From NCBI GenBank assembly GCA_029974875.1, contig JARKQP010000165.1, positions 1 to 14,057 on the forward strand: a stretch of DNA of 14,057 bases, written 5' to 3'. This document shows positions 6,269 to 13,080 of the stretch, one piece after another. Positions within the stretch are counted from its first letter, which is position 1. Every line of letters starts with the position of its first letter. A model generated the notes under the pieces. The model was not told where the DNA came from, made no database searches, and was given only the letters and a program-made list of their open reading frames with translations. This stretch comes from Mobilitalea sp. Its GTDB lineage: Bacteria > Bacillota_A > Clostridia > Lachnospirales > Lachnospiraceae. Made by a program: the position numbers and the translations under genes.

Positions 6269-6403
6269 CTATGAATTTTCCGCCAGATGACGGGTTAAAA
6301 CGTATGTCATCTTCCTCTTTTCCCTAGCTACCCAAACTGCGCCCTTTGTCGTAATTATTTCTCCTTTTACCCATTGTAGATAGCAAGCGCTCTTTTCCTC
6401 CGG
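6269..6403 (-). other. 44-codon open frame continuing in frame after the GGDEF-EAL stop
   Basis: Directly after the TAG at 6406-6404 the same frame stays open for 44 codons (PEEKSACYLQWVKGE…) to a TAG at 6271-6269, 9 nt from the hairpin. An AAAGGAG site lies within it but is followed by no standard start codon at proper distance. The EAL domain already ends naturally at the first stop. It may be a decayed small gene or a lost C-terminal tail; chance openness is also quite possible. The rest of the gap shows nothing further that I can interpret. Confidence 0.2.
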
Positions 6404-8896
6404 CTATATCAAATCCAGGATTTCCGCCTCGGGCACCGGCCTGCTGAAAAGATATCCCTGGATAACATTGCAGCCGCAGGCAGCCAGATGAACCTGCTGC
6501 TCTTTTTCCTCCACGCCTTCGGCAATAACCTTCAGCCCGATTTCCCTGGCCAGGGACACGATGGTTTTCACAATCTGTCTCTCAATCCCATCCGTAGTAA
6601 TATTATCGATAAAGGATTTGTCAATCTTCAGCATATCGATGGGCAGGCGTTTCATATAGTTGAGGGAGGAATAGCCCGTACCGAAATCATCCAGATAAAT
6701 CATAATGCCATGGCTCCTCAATTTGGCCAGCTTTGCATAGGTGTCGTCAAAGGACTCCATCAGGCAGGTCTCAGTGATTTCCAGCGCTACGCTGCCCTTC
6801 CTGAGGCCAAACCGGTCAAAGGCTTCAATAACGCCCTCTACAAAGCTGCTTTGCTTTAGCTGCATCGGGGATACATTGCAGGAAACGCATATCTCTTTAT
6901 GTATCAGGCTCCGGGCAAATGCAAAGCTGCTCTCTATGACCCACATGCCTATTTCATTAATCAATCCCATTTCCTCTGCCACAGGGATAAATTCCCCCGG
7001 AAAAACAAGCCCATAGGACGTACTGTTCCAGCGGATCAGCGCCTCAATGCCCACAATCCGGCCGCTTTCCCCATCGACCTGCGGCTGATAATGCAATAGG
7101 AACTCGCTGTTCCTATATGCTTGCTTCAAGAGCTTCTCCAGCTCTGTCCTTTTGGAGAGCTCCGCTGCCATGCTGCTATCATATAGGACATATTTATCCC
7201 TCCCCCGGTTTTTCGCCTTATACATTGCCAGGTCAGCGTGCTTTAGAAGCTCCTCCACCGTCCTGCCATCCCTGGGGTAAACTGCAATCCCTATGCTGCA
7301 GGTGGTATGGAAGATAACATTGTCGATACTGATGCTTTCCTTAAATAACGCAAGAATCTTATCCCCCAGCTCCAGAACCTCTGCGTCTCCCAAGGTATTG
7401 GAGGAAAGAACCAGAAATTCATCGCCGCCCAGCCGCGACGGGATCAGGCACCAGGAAGACAGCGCGTCCAGCCGCCCCGCAATCTCAACCAGCATCCGGT
7501 CTCCGAAGGAATGTCCATGGGTATCATTGATAACCTTAAAATTATCTATATCGATAAAGAATACGATGCCGGCACCGCATTGGTCCAGCCTTTTCTGCAA
7601 TTCATCCATGATGTAAGGTCTGTTAGGAAGCCCCGTCAGGCTGTCAAAATAAGCAAGGTGGTGAATCCTTTCCTGGCTGCTTTGAAGCTCCCCATATTGA
7701 TTGCGCAGCTCTTCCTCCGTTGCTGCCAATTCCTCATAGATAGCCGAAAGCTCGTTGTGCTTCTCCTGGAGCTCCTTTTGGGTATTCTGCAATTCCTGGT
7801 ACTGATCCTGCAGCTTTTGCGTAAACTGCTTCCGTTCCGTAATATCCCGCACTGCGGCTACATAAGCGTTTACTCCGGACCACCGCGTCTTCCGGAGCGC
7901 AACCTCCACGTCCAAAACCGTTCCTTCCAGCGGCCTCTTTGCTCTCCATTCAAAAACCATGAAGCCCCTGTCATCAATTTTTTCATTCACTTTTTCCTGC
8001 CACTGCTTTGACAGGGCCGGATCCTCCGATATGTCCGCTATCCCGTAATCCGGCATGTCCTCCCGGCGCAGCCCATACATAATGCCCGCCCGCTTGTTTG
8101 CATACAGGATCTTGCTTTCCTCGTCGTGGATCACAATGGCATCATGGATCGTGTCAAAAATTGTCCGCAAATTATTCTCCGCATAGATACGCTCCTGAAC
8201 CTCCCTTTGAAGGCTCTGGTTATTTTTCAGGAGAATCCTGGCATAGATCAGCAGTGATGCCAGAATAAAAACCGTCATGGCCAGATAACCCGTCCTTTGT
8301 TTTTCCAGAATCGCTTCCAGCATCTTGTATGTACTTTCGGTATACATACCGGTACCAATATAGGCCTCAATTTCCGGTATCCCCATGACGAAAGAGAGCT
8401 TTTCCTCCACCACTGACCGCTCCGGCAAATAATAATCATAGGTCACAAAGGAACCTCCGGGCTTTGCTTTTGCTGCATTCACCAGCTCCTGTATAATATA
8501 TCTTCCCCTTGCATCCTGAAGCAGCCATTGGTCCGTGCCTTCCTTTTCCGGCTCATAGGGCTGGACCAGCATGATCCCATCATAGGTACTCATAAAAATA
8601 TAATTGGAGCCAAACTCATCCTCGTAGGTCATTTCCCTGACAAGGCCGCTGATCTTGCTCCTGGCTTCTTCACGGCTCAGTTCACCATTTCTTAGCTGGT
8701 TAACCAATGGCTCGACGGAGTTGTAAGCCAGGTGGACCATTTTACTGACGGAGCTCTGCCTTTGCTTCGCCATATACCGCTTAAAATCCGATGTGGTGCT
8801 TTGGGAAAATGCTAACGGAAAAAATACGATCATAAAAGAATAAACAGTCAGAACCACAATCCAAACACGTTTTTGTTTCTTTGACATATTTTCCAT
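6404..8896 (-). CDS. Membrane-bound Cache-PAS-GGDEF-EAL c-di-GMP enzyme
   Basis: An 830-residue signalling protein. Order: membrane helix (about 11-31), extracytoplasmic Cache sensor of the sCache_2 kind (about 35-195, with YIFMSTYDGIMLVQPY), second helix (about 203-223), PAS (about 240-355, ending VAAVRDITERKQ), Gln/Glu-rich coiled coil (356-412), GGDEF (about 413-573) and EAL (about 585-830). The cyclase motif RLGGDEF (488-494) is intact, but the RxxD product-inhibition site upstream is missing (SWCL). The phosphodiesterase keeps EAL (618-620), SCNVSP, EITET, DDFGTGYSS (736-744), KIDKSFI and AEGVE, so it is probably active. The protein likely makes or breaks c-di-GMP in response to a small external ligand; which activity dominates is not readable from sequence. 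Start 8896 has GGAGG at 8 nt. It has its own promoter and separates the two metabolic modules. Confidence 0.95.
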   Translation of the reverse strand: MENMSKKQKRVWIVVLTVYSFMIVFFPLAFSQSTTSDFKRYMAKQRQSSVSKMVHLAYNSVEPLVNQLRNGELSREEARSKISGLVREMTYEDEFGSNYIFMSTYDGIMLVQPYEPEKEGTDQWLLQDARGRYIIQELVNAAKAKPGGSFVTYDYYLPERSVVEEKLSFVMGIPEIEAYIGTGMYTESTYKMLEAILEKQRTGYLAMTVFILASLLIYARILLKNNQSLQREVQERIYAENNLRTIFDTIHDAIVIHDEESKILYANKRAGIMYGLRREDMPDYGIADISEDPALSKQWQEKVNEKIDDRGFMVFEWRAKRPLEGTVLDVEVALRKTRWSGVNAYVAAVRDITERKQFTQKLQDQYQELQNTQKELQEKHNELSAIYEELAATEEELRNQYGELQSSQERIHHLAYFDSLTGLPNRPYIMDELQKRLDQCGAGIVFFIDIDNFKVINDTHGHSFGDRMLVEIAGRLDALSSWCLIPSRLGGDEFLVLSSNTLGDAEVLELGDKILALFKESISIDNVIFHTTCSIGIAVYPRDGRTVEELLKHADLAMYKAKNRGRDKYVLYDSSMAAELSKRTELEKLLKQAYRNSEFLLHYQPQVDGESGRIVGIEALIRWNSTSYGLVFPGEFIPVAEEMGLINEIGMWVIESSFAFARSLIHKEICVSCNVSPMQLKQSSFVEGVIEAFDRFGLRKGSVALEITETCLMESFDDTYAKLAKLRSHGIMIYLDDFGTGYSSLNYMKRLPIDMLKIDKSFIDNITTDGIERQIVKTIVSLAREIGLKVIAEGVEEKEQQVHLAACGCNVIQGYLFSRPVPEAEILDLI

Positions 8897-8931
8897 CCCT
8901 ATGTCCTCCGTCCATTCTGAATCCTATCTAT

Positions 8932-8960
8932 ATTTTAATGCCGGGCCGCCAGCTTGTCAA
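8932..8960 (-). promoter_or_regulatory. Promoter of the GGDEF-EAL gene
   Basis: A consensus -35 TTGACA (8960-8955) lies 17 bp from TAAAAT (8937-8932), one mismatch from the -10 consensus. Transcription would begin near 8925, about 30 nt before the start codon, so the gene can be expressed independently of the wall-recycling module. Confidence 0.75.
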
Positions 8961-8979
8961 CTTATGGCGTAAGCTGGCG
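8947..8979. promoter_or_regulatory. 9-bp inverted repeat spanning the -35 region
   Basis: Arms CGCCAGCTT (8947-8955) and AAGCTGGCG (8971-8979) are perfect and separated by 15 nt. They bracket the -35 element of the GGDEF-EAL promoter and overlap the 3' end of the small ORF upstream. Two helical turns or so separate the arm centres, which would suit a dimeric regulator, or the repeat may form a stem on a read-through transcript. Confidence 0.45.
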
Positions 8980-9078
8980 AATAATTACCGAAGAAGCTTT
9001 TAACCGCCGGACTAATACAATATAAGCAGGGAACAAAATAAACACCGGCTCCTGAATAAAAAAACCGGAGCTCCACAT
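8962..9078 (-). CDS. Possible 38-residue small membrane protein
   Basis: ATG at 9078 follows AAGGAG (9085-9090) at 6 nt, one of the best ribosome sites in the window. The frame begins MWSSGFFIQEPVFILFPAYI, a hydrophobic stretch of about 20 residues. A basic tail (VRRLKASS…RQLTP) then runs to a TAA at 8964-8962. The layout resembles single-helix small proteins or type I toxin-like peptides. A perfect TATAAT on the minus strand (9118-9113) could be a -10 element, but no convincing -35 goes with it. Against it: a T7 run inside codons 5-7 could instead be a terminator tail. No family is recognised, so real coding is moderately uncertain. Confidence 0.4.
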   Translation of the reverse strand: MWSSGFFIQEPVFILFPAYIVLVRRLKASSVIIRQLTP

Positions 9079-9161
9079 AAACCACTCCTTCCTGTCAGCC
9101 CAAAAGGAATAAATTATATTCCTCAAGCTTACGTCAGGAGCGTTTATTGTAAAACTCCGGT
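9048..9161 (-). promoter_or_regulatory. Leader with two mutually exclusive long-range pairings around a T7 run
   Basis: In minus-strand order there are four segments. A is ACCGGAG (9161-9155). B is GCTCCTGA (9141-9134). A' is CTCCGGT (9070-9064), whose last T begins a run of seven T (9064-9058). B' is TCAGGAGC (9055-9048). A pairs perfectly with A' (7 bp) and would place a U tract directly after the stem, like a terminator. B pairs perfectly with B' (8 bp). The order A-B-A'-B' makes them alternatives or a pseudoknot. A short local hairpin AGTTT/AAACG region can also form between A and B. Regulatory function is inferred. Confidence 0.4.
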
Positions 9162-9234
9162 CTTATCATTAGAGCAGGCTTATCATCGCAGACTTATCAT
9201 CAGAGCAGACTTATCATAATGGAATTAGATTCAT
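9134..9234 (-). promoter_or_regulatory. Chain of five overlapping mini-ORFs downstream of namZ
   Basis: Five short frames follow one another on the minus strand with stop-start overlaps: MNLIPL (9234-9214), MISLL (9217-9200), MISLR (9200-9183), MISLL (9186-9169) and MIRPEFYNKRS (9169-9134). The junctions are ATGA, TGATG, ATGA and TAATG. The first has AAGG 6 nt upstream (9241-9244). The last mini-ORF covers both the A and B segments of the pairing system downstream, so translation could in principle set which pairing forms. The pattern arises from a tandem repeat, so selection for translation is not shown. Confidence 0.3.
9162..9217. repeat. Four short tandem repeats with core CTTATCAT
   Basis: The core CTTATCAT occurs at 9162-9169, 9179-9186, 9193-9200 and 9210-9217, with spacings of 17, 14 and 17 bp. 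Two units share the longer form CTTATCATNAGAGCAGR; the one between them has lost three bases. The copies start about 50 bp after the namZ stop. They may be protein-binding iterons, the scaffold of the mini-ORF chain, or a slippage array. Too short and irregular for CRISPR. Confidence 0.75.
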
Positions 9235-9269
9235 CAGTAACCTTATAGGTGGTTATCTTCGCAGCTAAT

Positions 9270-10415
9270 CTAATAAAGATGATATTTTATCTTTCTCTGC
9301 TTAAATTCTTCCGCCTCAAGCTGCCATTCCTTATATAAGCACTCCGCAGCAAAATTATGGGTCCGGACATAATCGCTGCCTGTATTGTAATCTATCATCG
9401 GCTTCCCTTTCGGGGAATAGGGCTCCATATAGGAGAATTGCTCTCCTGACAGCCTCTTCACCTCCTCCAGCAGATATAAACCTGTTTTTACGCTGCAGAA
9501 GCTCCTCCGGTCCGTCACATGCAGCTGTACTCCTTTGCACAGAACATTCGCATGCTTGGAGAAGGCAGGCGTAAAATAAACCGGACGAAATAGGACACCC
9601 TCCAATCCATGTTCATTCATACGCCGTGCCAGACAACCGGCATCCAGCCACGGAGCGCCGACCAATTCAAAGGGCTTTGTTGTTCCCCTTCCCTCCGAAA
9701 GGTTGGTTCCCTCGAAAATGCAGGTTCCATTATAAACCACTGCGGTATCTACGGTGGGCATATTCGGTGACGGCATAATCCAGAACAGTCCGGTATCCTC
9801 ATAATACATCTGCCGGATCCATCCAAGCATCGGTATCACCTTAAGGCCGCAGGGAATATTAAATTCCTTCTGAAATAACCCCGCTGTTTCTCCGATGGTT
9901 AACCCATACCGGTATGGGATCGGGTGCAGCCCCACAAAGGAGGTAAAGCCCTCCCGGATTAGGTTTCCCTCCACCGCTACGCCACCGAGGGGATTGGGTC
10001 TGTCAAAGACGAGAAAGATTACCCCGTATTCGGCACAGGCCTGCATACAGTAAGACATGGTATACAGGTACGTATACAGCCTGGAGCCAACATCCTGAAG
10101 ATCAATTGCCAGCACATCCAGGTCTGCCAGCATCTCCCCGGAAGGCTTTTTGTTCTTCCCATAGAGGGAATACACCGGCAGCCCCGTCTTCTCATCCACA
10201 TAATGTCCGACTGCTTCCCCTGCCTGGATATCGCCCCTGACGCCATGCTCCGGTGAAAATAGCTTCACCAGCTTTACTTCCTTTTGCAATATATCAACGG
10301 TACTGTTAAGCCTGCTGTCTACTCCTGTAGGGTTCGTGATCAAGCCTACCCGTTTTCCCTCCAGGAAAGTGCTCCAAGCCTCATAATTCTCTATTCCAGG
10401 CTTTACCATGCCCAT
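9270..10415 (-). CDS. namZ: NamZ-like exo-beta-N-acetylmuramidase (DUF1343, GH171)
   Basis: This 381-residue protein belongs to the DUF1343 family, whose B. subtilis member YbbC/NamZ removes MurNAc from the non-reducing end of peptidoglycan glycan chains. Diagnostic motifs are GKRVGLITNPTGVD (about 20-33), the loop FSPEHGVRGDIQAG (53-66) with a conserved Glu, SLYGKNKKP, DLQDVGSRLYTYLYTM (106-121), DRPNPLGG and EGTNLSEGRGTTKPFE. There is no signal peptide, so it acts in the cytoplasm on imported fragments, unlike secreted B. subtilis NamZ. Start 10415 has GGAGG at 8 nt (10424-10428); an alternative ATG at 10439 has AAGGAA at 5 nt and would add 8 residues. It follows the nagZ-like gene by 106 nt, and the pair would strip MurNAc and GlcNAc in turn. 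The terminator is unclear. Confidence 0.9.
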   Translation of the reverse strand: MGMVKPGIENYEAWSTFLEGKRVGLITNPTGVDSRLNSTVDILQKEVKLVKLFSPEHGVRGDIQAGEAVGHYVDEKTGLPVYSLYGKNKKPSGEMLADLDVLAIDLQDVGSRLYTYLYTMSYCMQACAEYGVIFLVFDRPNPLGGVAVEGNLIREGFTSFVGLHPIPYRYGLTIGETAGLFQKEFNIPCGLKVIPMLGWIRQMYYEDTGLFWIMPSPNMPTVDTAVVYNGTCIFEGTNLSEGRGTTKPFELVGAPWLDAGCLARRMNEHGLEGVLFRPVYFTPAFSKHANVLCKGVQLHVTDRRSFCSVKTGLYLLEEVKRLSGEQFSYMEPYSPKGKPMIDYNTGSDYVRTHNFAAECLYKEWQLEAEEFKQRKIKYHLY

Positions 10416-10521
10416 TACTTCCACCTCCACGCTCTGCATCCGGCTTCCTTATATTAATTGATGCCGCCGTACTTTGAATGAATTCACAGCCATTTCATAA
10501 GCCTTCTTATTCTATCAATTT

Positions 10522-12069
10522 CTACCTTACCAATTCCACGGGAAGCTTGCCGCCTGCCTCTGCTTCTTTCCTAATGACCTGTACCAGGGCATCAAATACA
10601 GGGATATTGTATTCATAGGCGGCAATTTTATGGATATCCTCCCTCAGCAGGGCGACATCATAGGGATTGCGCAGGGTAACTGCCAGCAGCTCATGGCCCG
10701 CCTGGCGAATCTCATTAGCCAGGGCAATCTGCCCTAGGTTCAGATGTCCGTTATATAGGCCGTAGATCACATTACTGCCATGCCCGATTCCAGACAGTAT
10801 CTCCCGGATGTCCTCATCACCTGGATTGACCGGAACATCAAGATACCTGCAGTGAAGCTTCTCCGCCATATACCTTGCAAAATGCAGCCCCTGGTCTACC
10901 GCACTGTTAGCCAGAGTGGATCGGTAAGCATAGCTTCCTATGATAACCGTATCCTCCGTAACCCCCGGCAGCTCTTTCTCCGTTACCTTTGTAATTCCCC
11001 GATGGATCATCTCCCTGACCATATCTTTATGCTCCTGGCTCCCGATGCAGCCGATTTCATCCTTAGAATAATCGATTCGGTACTTTTCCTTAAACTTCAG
11101 AATATTTTCAACCGCCCGGTCGATCATCTCCATGGATATCTCCCCGGCACCCACCGCTGCTTCAAGCTTGTGAACTGCTTCGATTACCAGAGAGGGCGTG
11201 TGGGAGATGCAAAGCAGCTGCGCTCCCGCTTTTACCGCTTCTACTGCTCCCTGGGCGGTTCCGTAGAAGGTCTTGATGGCTGACATCTCCAGACAGTCTG
11301 TGATAATGATGCCTTCAAACCCCAGCTTTTCCCGCAAAACGCCGGTTAAAACGGCCTTTGACATCGTTGCCGGCTTTTTCTCCGGCTCCAGCTTTGGGAA
11401 CAGGATATGGGATGTCATAACACAGGGCGCTCCCTGACGGATGGCGCTTTGGAAGGGAACCAATTCACTTGCCATCAATTCCTCCATATCCTTTTCTACC
11501 ACCGGCAATCCCAAATGGCTGTCCACCGCCGTATCCCCATGCCCGGGAAAATGCTTTACGGTAGCCATGACACCGGCTCGGAGCAGCCCCTTCATCATAT
11601 GGCATCCATATTCCTCCACCATATGGGGATCACTTGAATAGGATCTTACGCCAATCACCGGATTATCCGGGTTCGAATTCACATCCAGCACCGGAGCCAG
11701 ATCCATATTGATTCCCAGAGCCTTTAATTCTTCTCCCGTTATTCTGCCCGCCTGATAAGCATATTCCTTGTTCCCGGTGGCTCCGATCAGCATGGCTCCC
11801 GGCACATTGCAGGCCTGCTCCGGTAGCCGGGTGACCACCCCGCCTTCCTGGTCGACGGAGATAAACGCAGGATATCCTGTGCTTTTCTCTATCCTTTGGT
11901 GAAGCTCCCTGCAATTTTTGCGTATCTGCTCTACACTAAGAAGGTTATAGGAGAAAAAGATGATATTTGCCACCTTATATTCTTCAATTAATCTTATCAT
12001 ATCCGGGGAAGGTTCAGCCGTCGGATACCCTGTCATTATCATTTGACCAATTTTCTCTCTAAGATTCAT
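10522..12069 (-). CDS. nagZ: NagZ-like GH3 beta-N-acetylhexosaminidase
   Basis: This protein of about 515 residues has a GH3 TIM barrel plus a C-terminal domain, the two-domain layout of Gram-positive NagZ, which removes non-reducing GlcNAc from muropeptides. Motifs are MNLREKIGQM at the start, FISVDQEGGVVTRLP, LGINMDLAPVLDVNSNP, and KHFPGHG (172-178) followed by the Asp-His pair DSH (183-185) that serves as acid/base. The nucleophile Asp258 lies in IIITDCLEM. No signal peptide is present, so the enzyme is cytoplasmic. The start is uncertain: ATGs at 12090, 12087 and 12069 and a TTG at 12117 share the frame, none with a good ribosome site. ATG 12069 fits the family N-terminus and overlaps the end of a small upstream ORF, suggesting coupled translation. 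It is followed by namZ. Confidence 0.9.
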   Translation of the reverse strand: MNLREKIGQMIMTGYPTAEPSPDMIRLIEEYKVANIIFFSYNLLSVEQIRKNCRELHQRIEKSTGYPAFISVDQEGGVVTRLPEQACNVPGAMLIGATGNKEYAYQAGRITGEELKALGINMDLAPVLDVNSNPDNPVIGVRSYSSDPHMVEEYGCHMMKGLLRAGVMATVKHFPGHGDTAVDSHLGLPVVEKDMEELMASELVPFQSAIRQGAPCVMTSHILFPKLEPEKKPATMSKAVLTGVLREKLGFEGIIITDCLEMSAIKTFYGTAQGAVEAVKAGAQLLCISHTPSLVIEAVHKLEAAVGAGEISMEMIDRAVENILKFKEKYRIDYSKDEIGCIGSQEHKDMVREMIHRGITKVTEKELPGVTEDTVIIGSYAYRSTLANSAVDQGLHFARYMAEKLHCRYLDVPVNPGDEDIREILSGIGHGSNVIYGLYNGHLNLGQIALANEIRQAGHELLAVTLRNPYDVALLREDIHKIAAYEYNIPVFDALVQVIRKEAEAGGKLPVELVR

Positions 12070-12190
12070 GTTGATGCCCATGCCCATCATTCCGGGCATT
12101 GCCCTTATACTGCACAAATCGCAATGAAAGTGCCAGCATGGACCCTGTCCCCCCTTCGTTCATTAATTTTATTTCGTTCAACCTTTTCAT
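12059..12190 (-). CDS. Possible 43-residue ORF coupled to nagZ
   Basis: ATG at 12190 follows GGAGG (12197-12201) at 6 nt. The frame begins MKRLNEIKLMNEGGTGSMLA, ends in a His-rich tail (DGHGHQHES) and stops with TAG at 12061-12059, just inside the nagZ start at 12069. The good ribosome site, and its absence before nagZ, suggest that ribosomes finishing here restart at nagZ. A run of six G (12149-12154) lies in the middle, and the nagZ frame is also open across it, so slippage could in principle fuse the two. I do not recognise a family. It may be only a leader whose product has no function. Confidence 0.38.
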   Translation of the reverse strand: MKRLNEIKLMNEGGTGSMLALSLRFVQYKGNARNDGHGHQHES

Positions 12191-12217
12191 TTCCAGCCTC
12201 CAAATGCCTCCACTTAT

Positions 12218-12919
12218 CTATAGCCCTTCCTGTATTACCCTGTAGGTCTCCTCCGGTATCATAAAGGTCTCCGCCCTGCCCTTCCTGCATTCAATTCCGC
12301 GGACACGGCTCAGATGGTCATAATATTCCAGATAGGGGAAGGAGGTACTGCCAGTAACAAACCAATGGGTTGCCACCGCTTTTTTCCATAGTTCATAGCC
12401 CTGTGTCGTATCGATATAAAGATAGGGCTTATAGCCGACGGCATCCTCCCAGTTCTCCGCATAATATAAGCGCTCTGCAAAATGGGGTGCAGCTGCTCTC
12501 TCAAAACCGCCTAAAGCCGCATAATACCGGGCATCCGTTACAATCTTATGGGTATTGTTGTGATCCTTATGCATAGCGCTCTTATAATGGGTAATCAGGA
12601 TATTCGGCCGTACCTTGCGTATGACATCGCAGACCTGCATCCGAACCTCATCAGTATCCGGTAATTCACCGTCCGGATAGTCAAATACAATGGCCTCACC
12701 GTTTAAAAGTCCGGCAAAAGCCTGTGCTTCTTCTACCTTCTGTCTCCGGTAATCTGCGATGTCCCTTCCCTTTGGCGCTCCCTTTTCACCTGCAGTTAAT
12801 GCCAGCGTGACAATATGTGCCCCTTCCAGGGCATGCTTTGCCAGCGCCATCCCTGCGGTCAGCTCCATATCACCGATGTGTCCCCCGACAGCCAGAACTG
12901 TCAACTTTTCTCTATCCAT
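12218..12919 (-). CDS. PIG-L/LmbE-family protein with altered catalytic motif
   Basis: A 233-residue cytoplasmic protein with the PIG-L N-acetylglucosamine deacetylase fold. Characterised members (MshB, BshB, chitooligosaccharide deacetylases) use a metal held by the His and second Asp of an HPDD motif and a later His, with the first Asp as base. Here the motif is VGGHIGDMELTAG: His14, Asp17 and Glu19 are kept but the base position is Gly16. The second motif is THYKSAMHKDHNNTH (110-124), with candidate ligands His117 and His120. Metal binding thus looks likely and standard deacetylation uncertain. Start 12919 has AGGG at 5 nt; a longer frame to 12997 runs through hairpins. It sits between a GNAT and nagZ/namZ genes, so an amino-sugar substrate is plausible. 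Confidence 0.85.
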   Translation of the reverse strand: MDREKLTVLAVGGHIGDMELTAGMALAKHALEGAHIVTLALTAGEKGAPKGRDIADYRRQKVEEAQAFAGLLNGEAIVFDYPDGELPDTDEVRMQVCDVIRKVRPNILITHYKSAMHKDHNNTHKIVTDARYYAALGGFERAAAPHFAERLYYAENWEDAVGYKPYLYIDTTQGYELWKKAVATHWFVTGSTSFPYLEYYDHLSRVRGIECRKGRAETFMIPEETYRVIQEGL

Positions 12920-12941
12920 AATAACCCTGCCTTTCTTCCCA

Positions 12942-13065
12942 CCTGCAGCTTTGGGCTGCAGGCACAATTTTGCGCGTGAAAAATCTTGGTTTTTCACACG
13001 AACGATTATTTGGCCATGAGGCCACTTAAGGTCGGATGTGAATTATGCTTTTCAAATCATTCACA
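12942..13065. repeat. Cluster of four small hairpins between the GNAT and PIG-L genes
   Basis: Four perfect inverted repeats fill the 161-nt gap. They are CCTGCAGC/GCTGCAGG (12942-12962), GTGAAAAA/TTTTTCAC (12976-12997), TGGCC/GGCCA (13011-13024) and TGTGAAT/ATTCACA (13037-13065). None is followed by a clear U tract on the minus transcript. They may be an mRNA-stabilising or processing segment, a structured small RNA, or operator sites. No known RNA family is recognised. Confidence 0.5.
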
Positions 13066-13080
13066 CCAGCCTCTAGCCTC

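Noticed and set aside
6269..6406. Pyrrolysine or read-through of the TAG ending the GGDEF-EAL gene
   Set aside because: The EAL domain ends normally at this TAG, no pyl genes or read-through signals are seen, and a 44-codon open stretch can occur by chance.
9162..9217. CRISPR array
   Set aside because: The repeats are 8-17 bp with spacings of 14-17 bp and no true spacers; no cas genes are near.
8897..9269. A c-di-GMP riboswitch upstream of the GGDEF-EAL gene
   Set aside because: No GEMM-type conserved segments such as GGGACGCAAAGCC are visible on either strand.
10416..10521. A 14-codon ORF in the nagZ-namZ gap (MAVNSFKVRRHQLI)
   Set aside because: Only a weak AAGG site at 8 nt, very short, and no other supporting feature.
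10780..11283. Long plus-strand open frames opposite nagZ, mtnA and the GGDEF-EAL gene
   Set aside because: They are complementary to strongly supported genes, lack good ribosome sites and encode no recognisable motifs.
12920..12997. Extended N-terminus of the PIG-L protein
   Set aside because: It is encoded across two hairpins, is unlike PIG-L N-termini, and a ribosome site precedes 12919.
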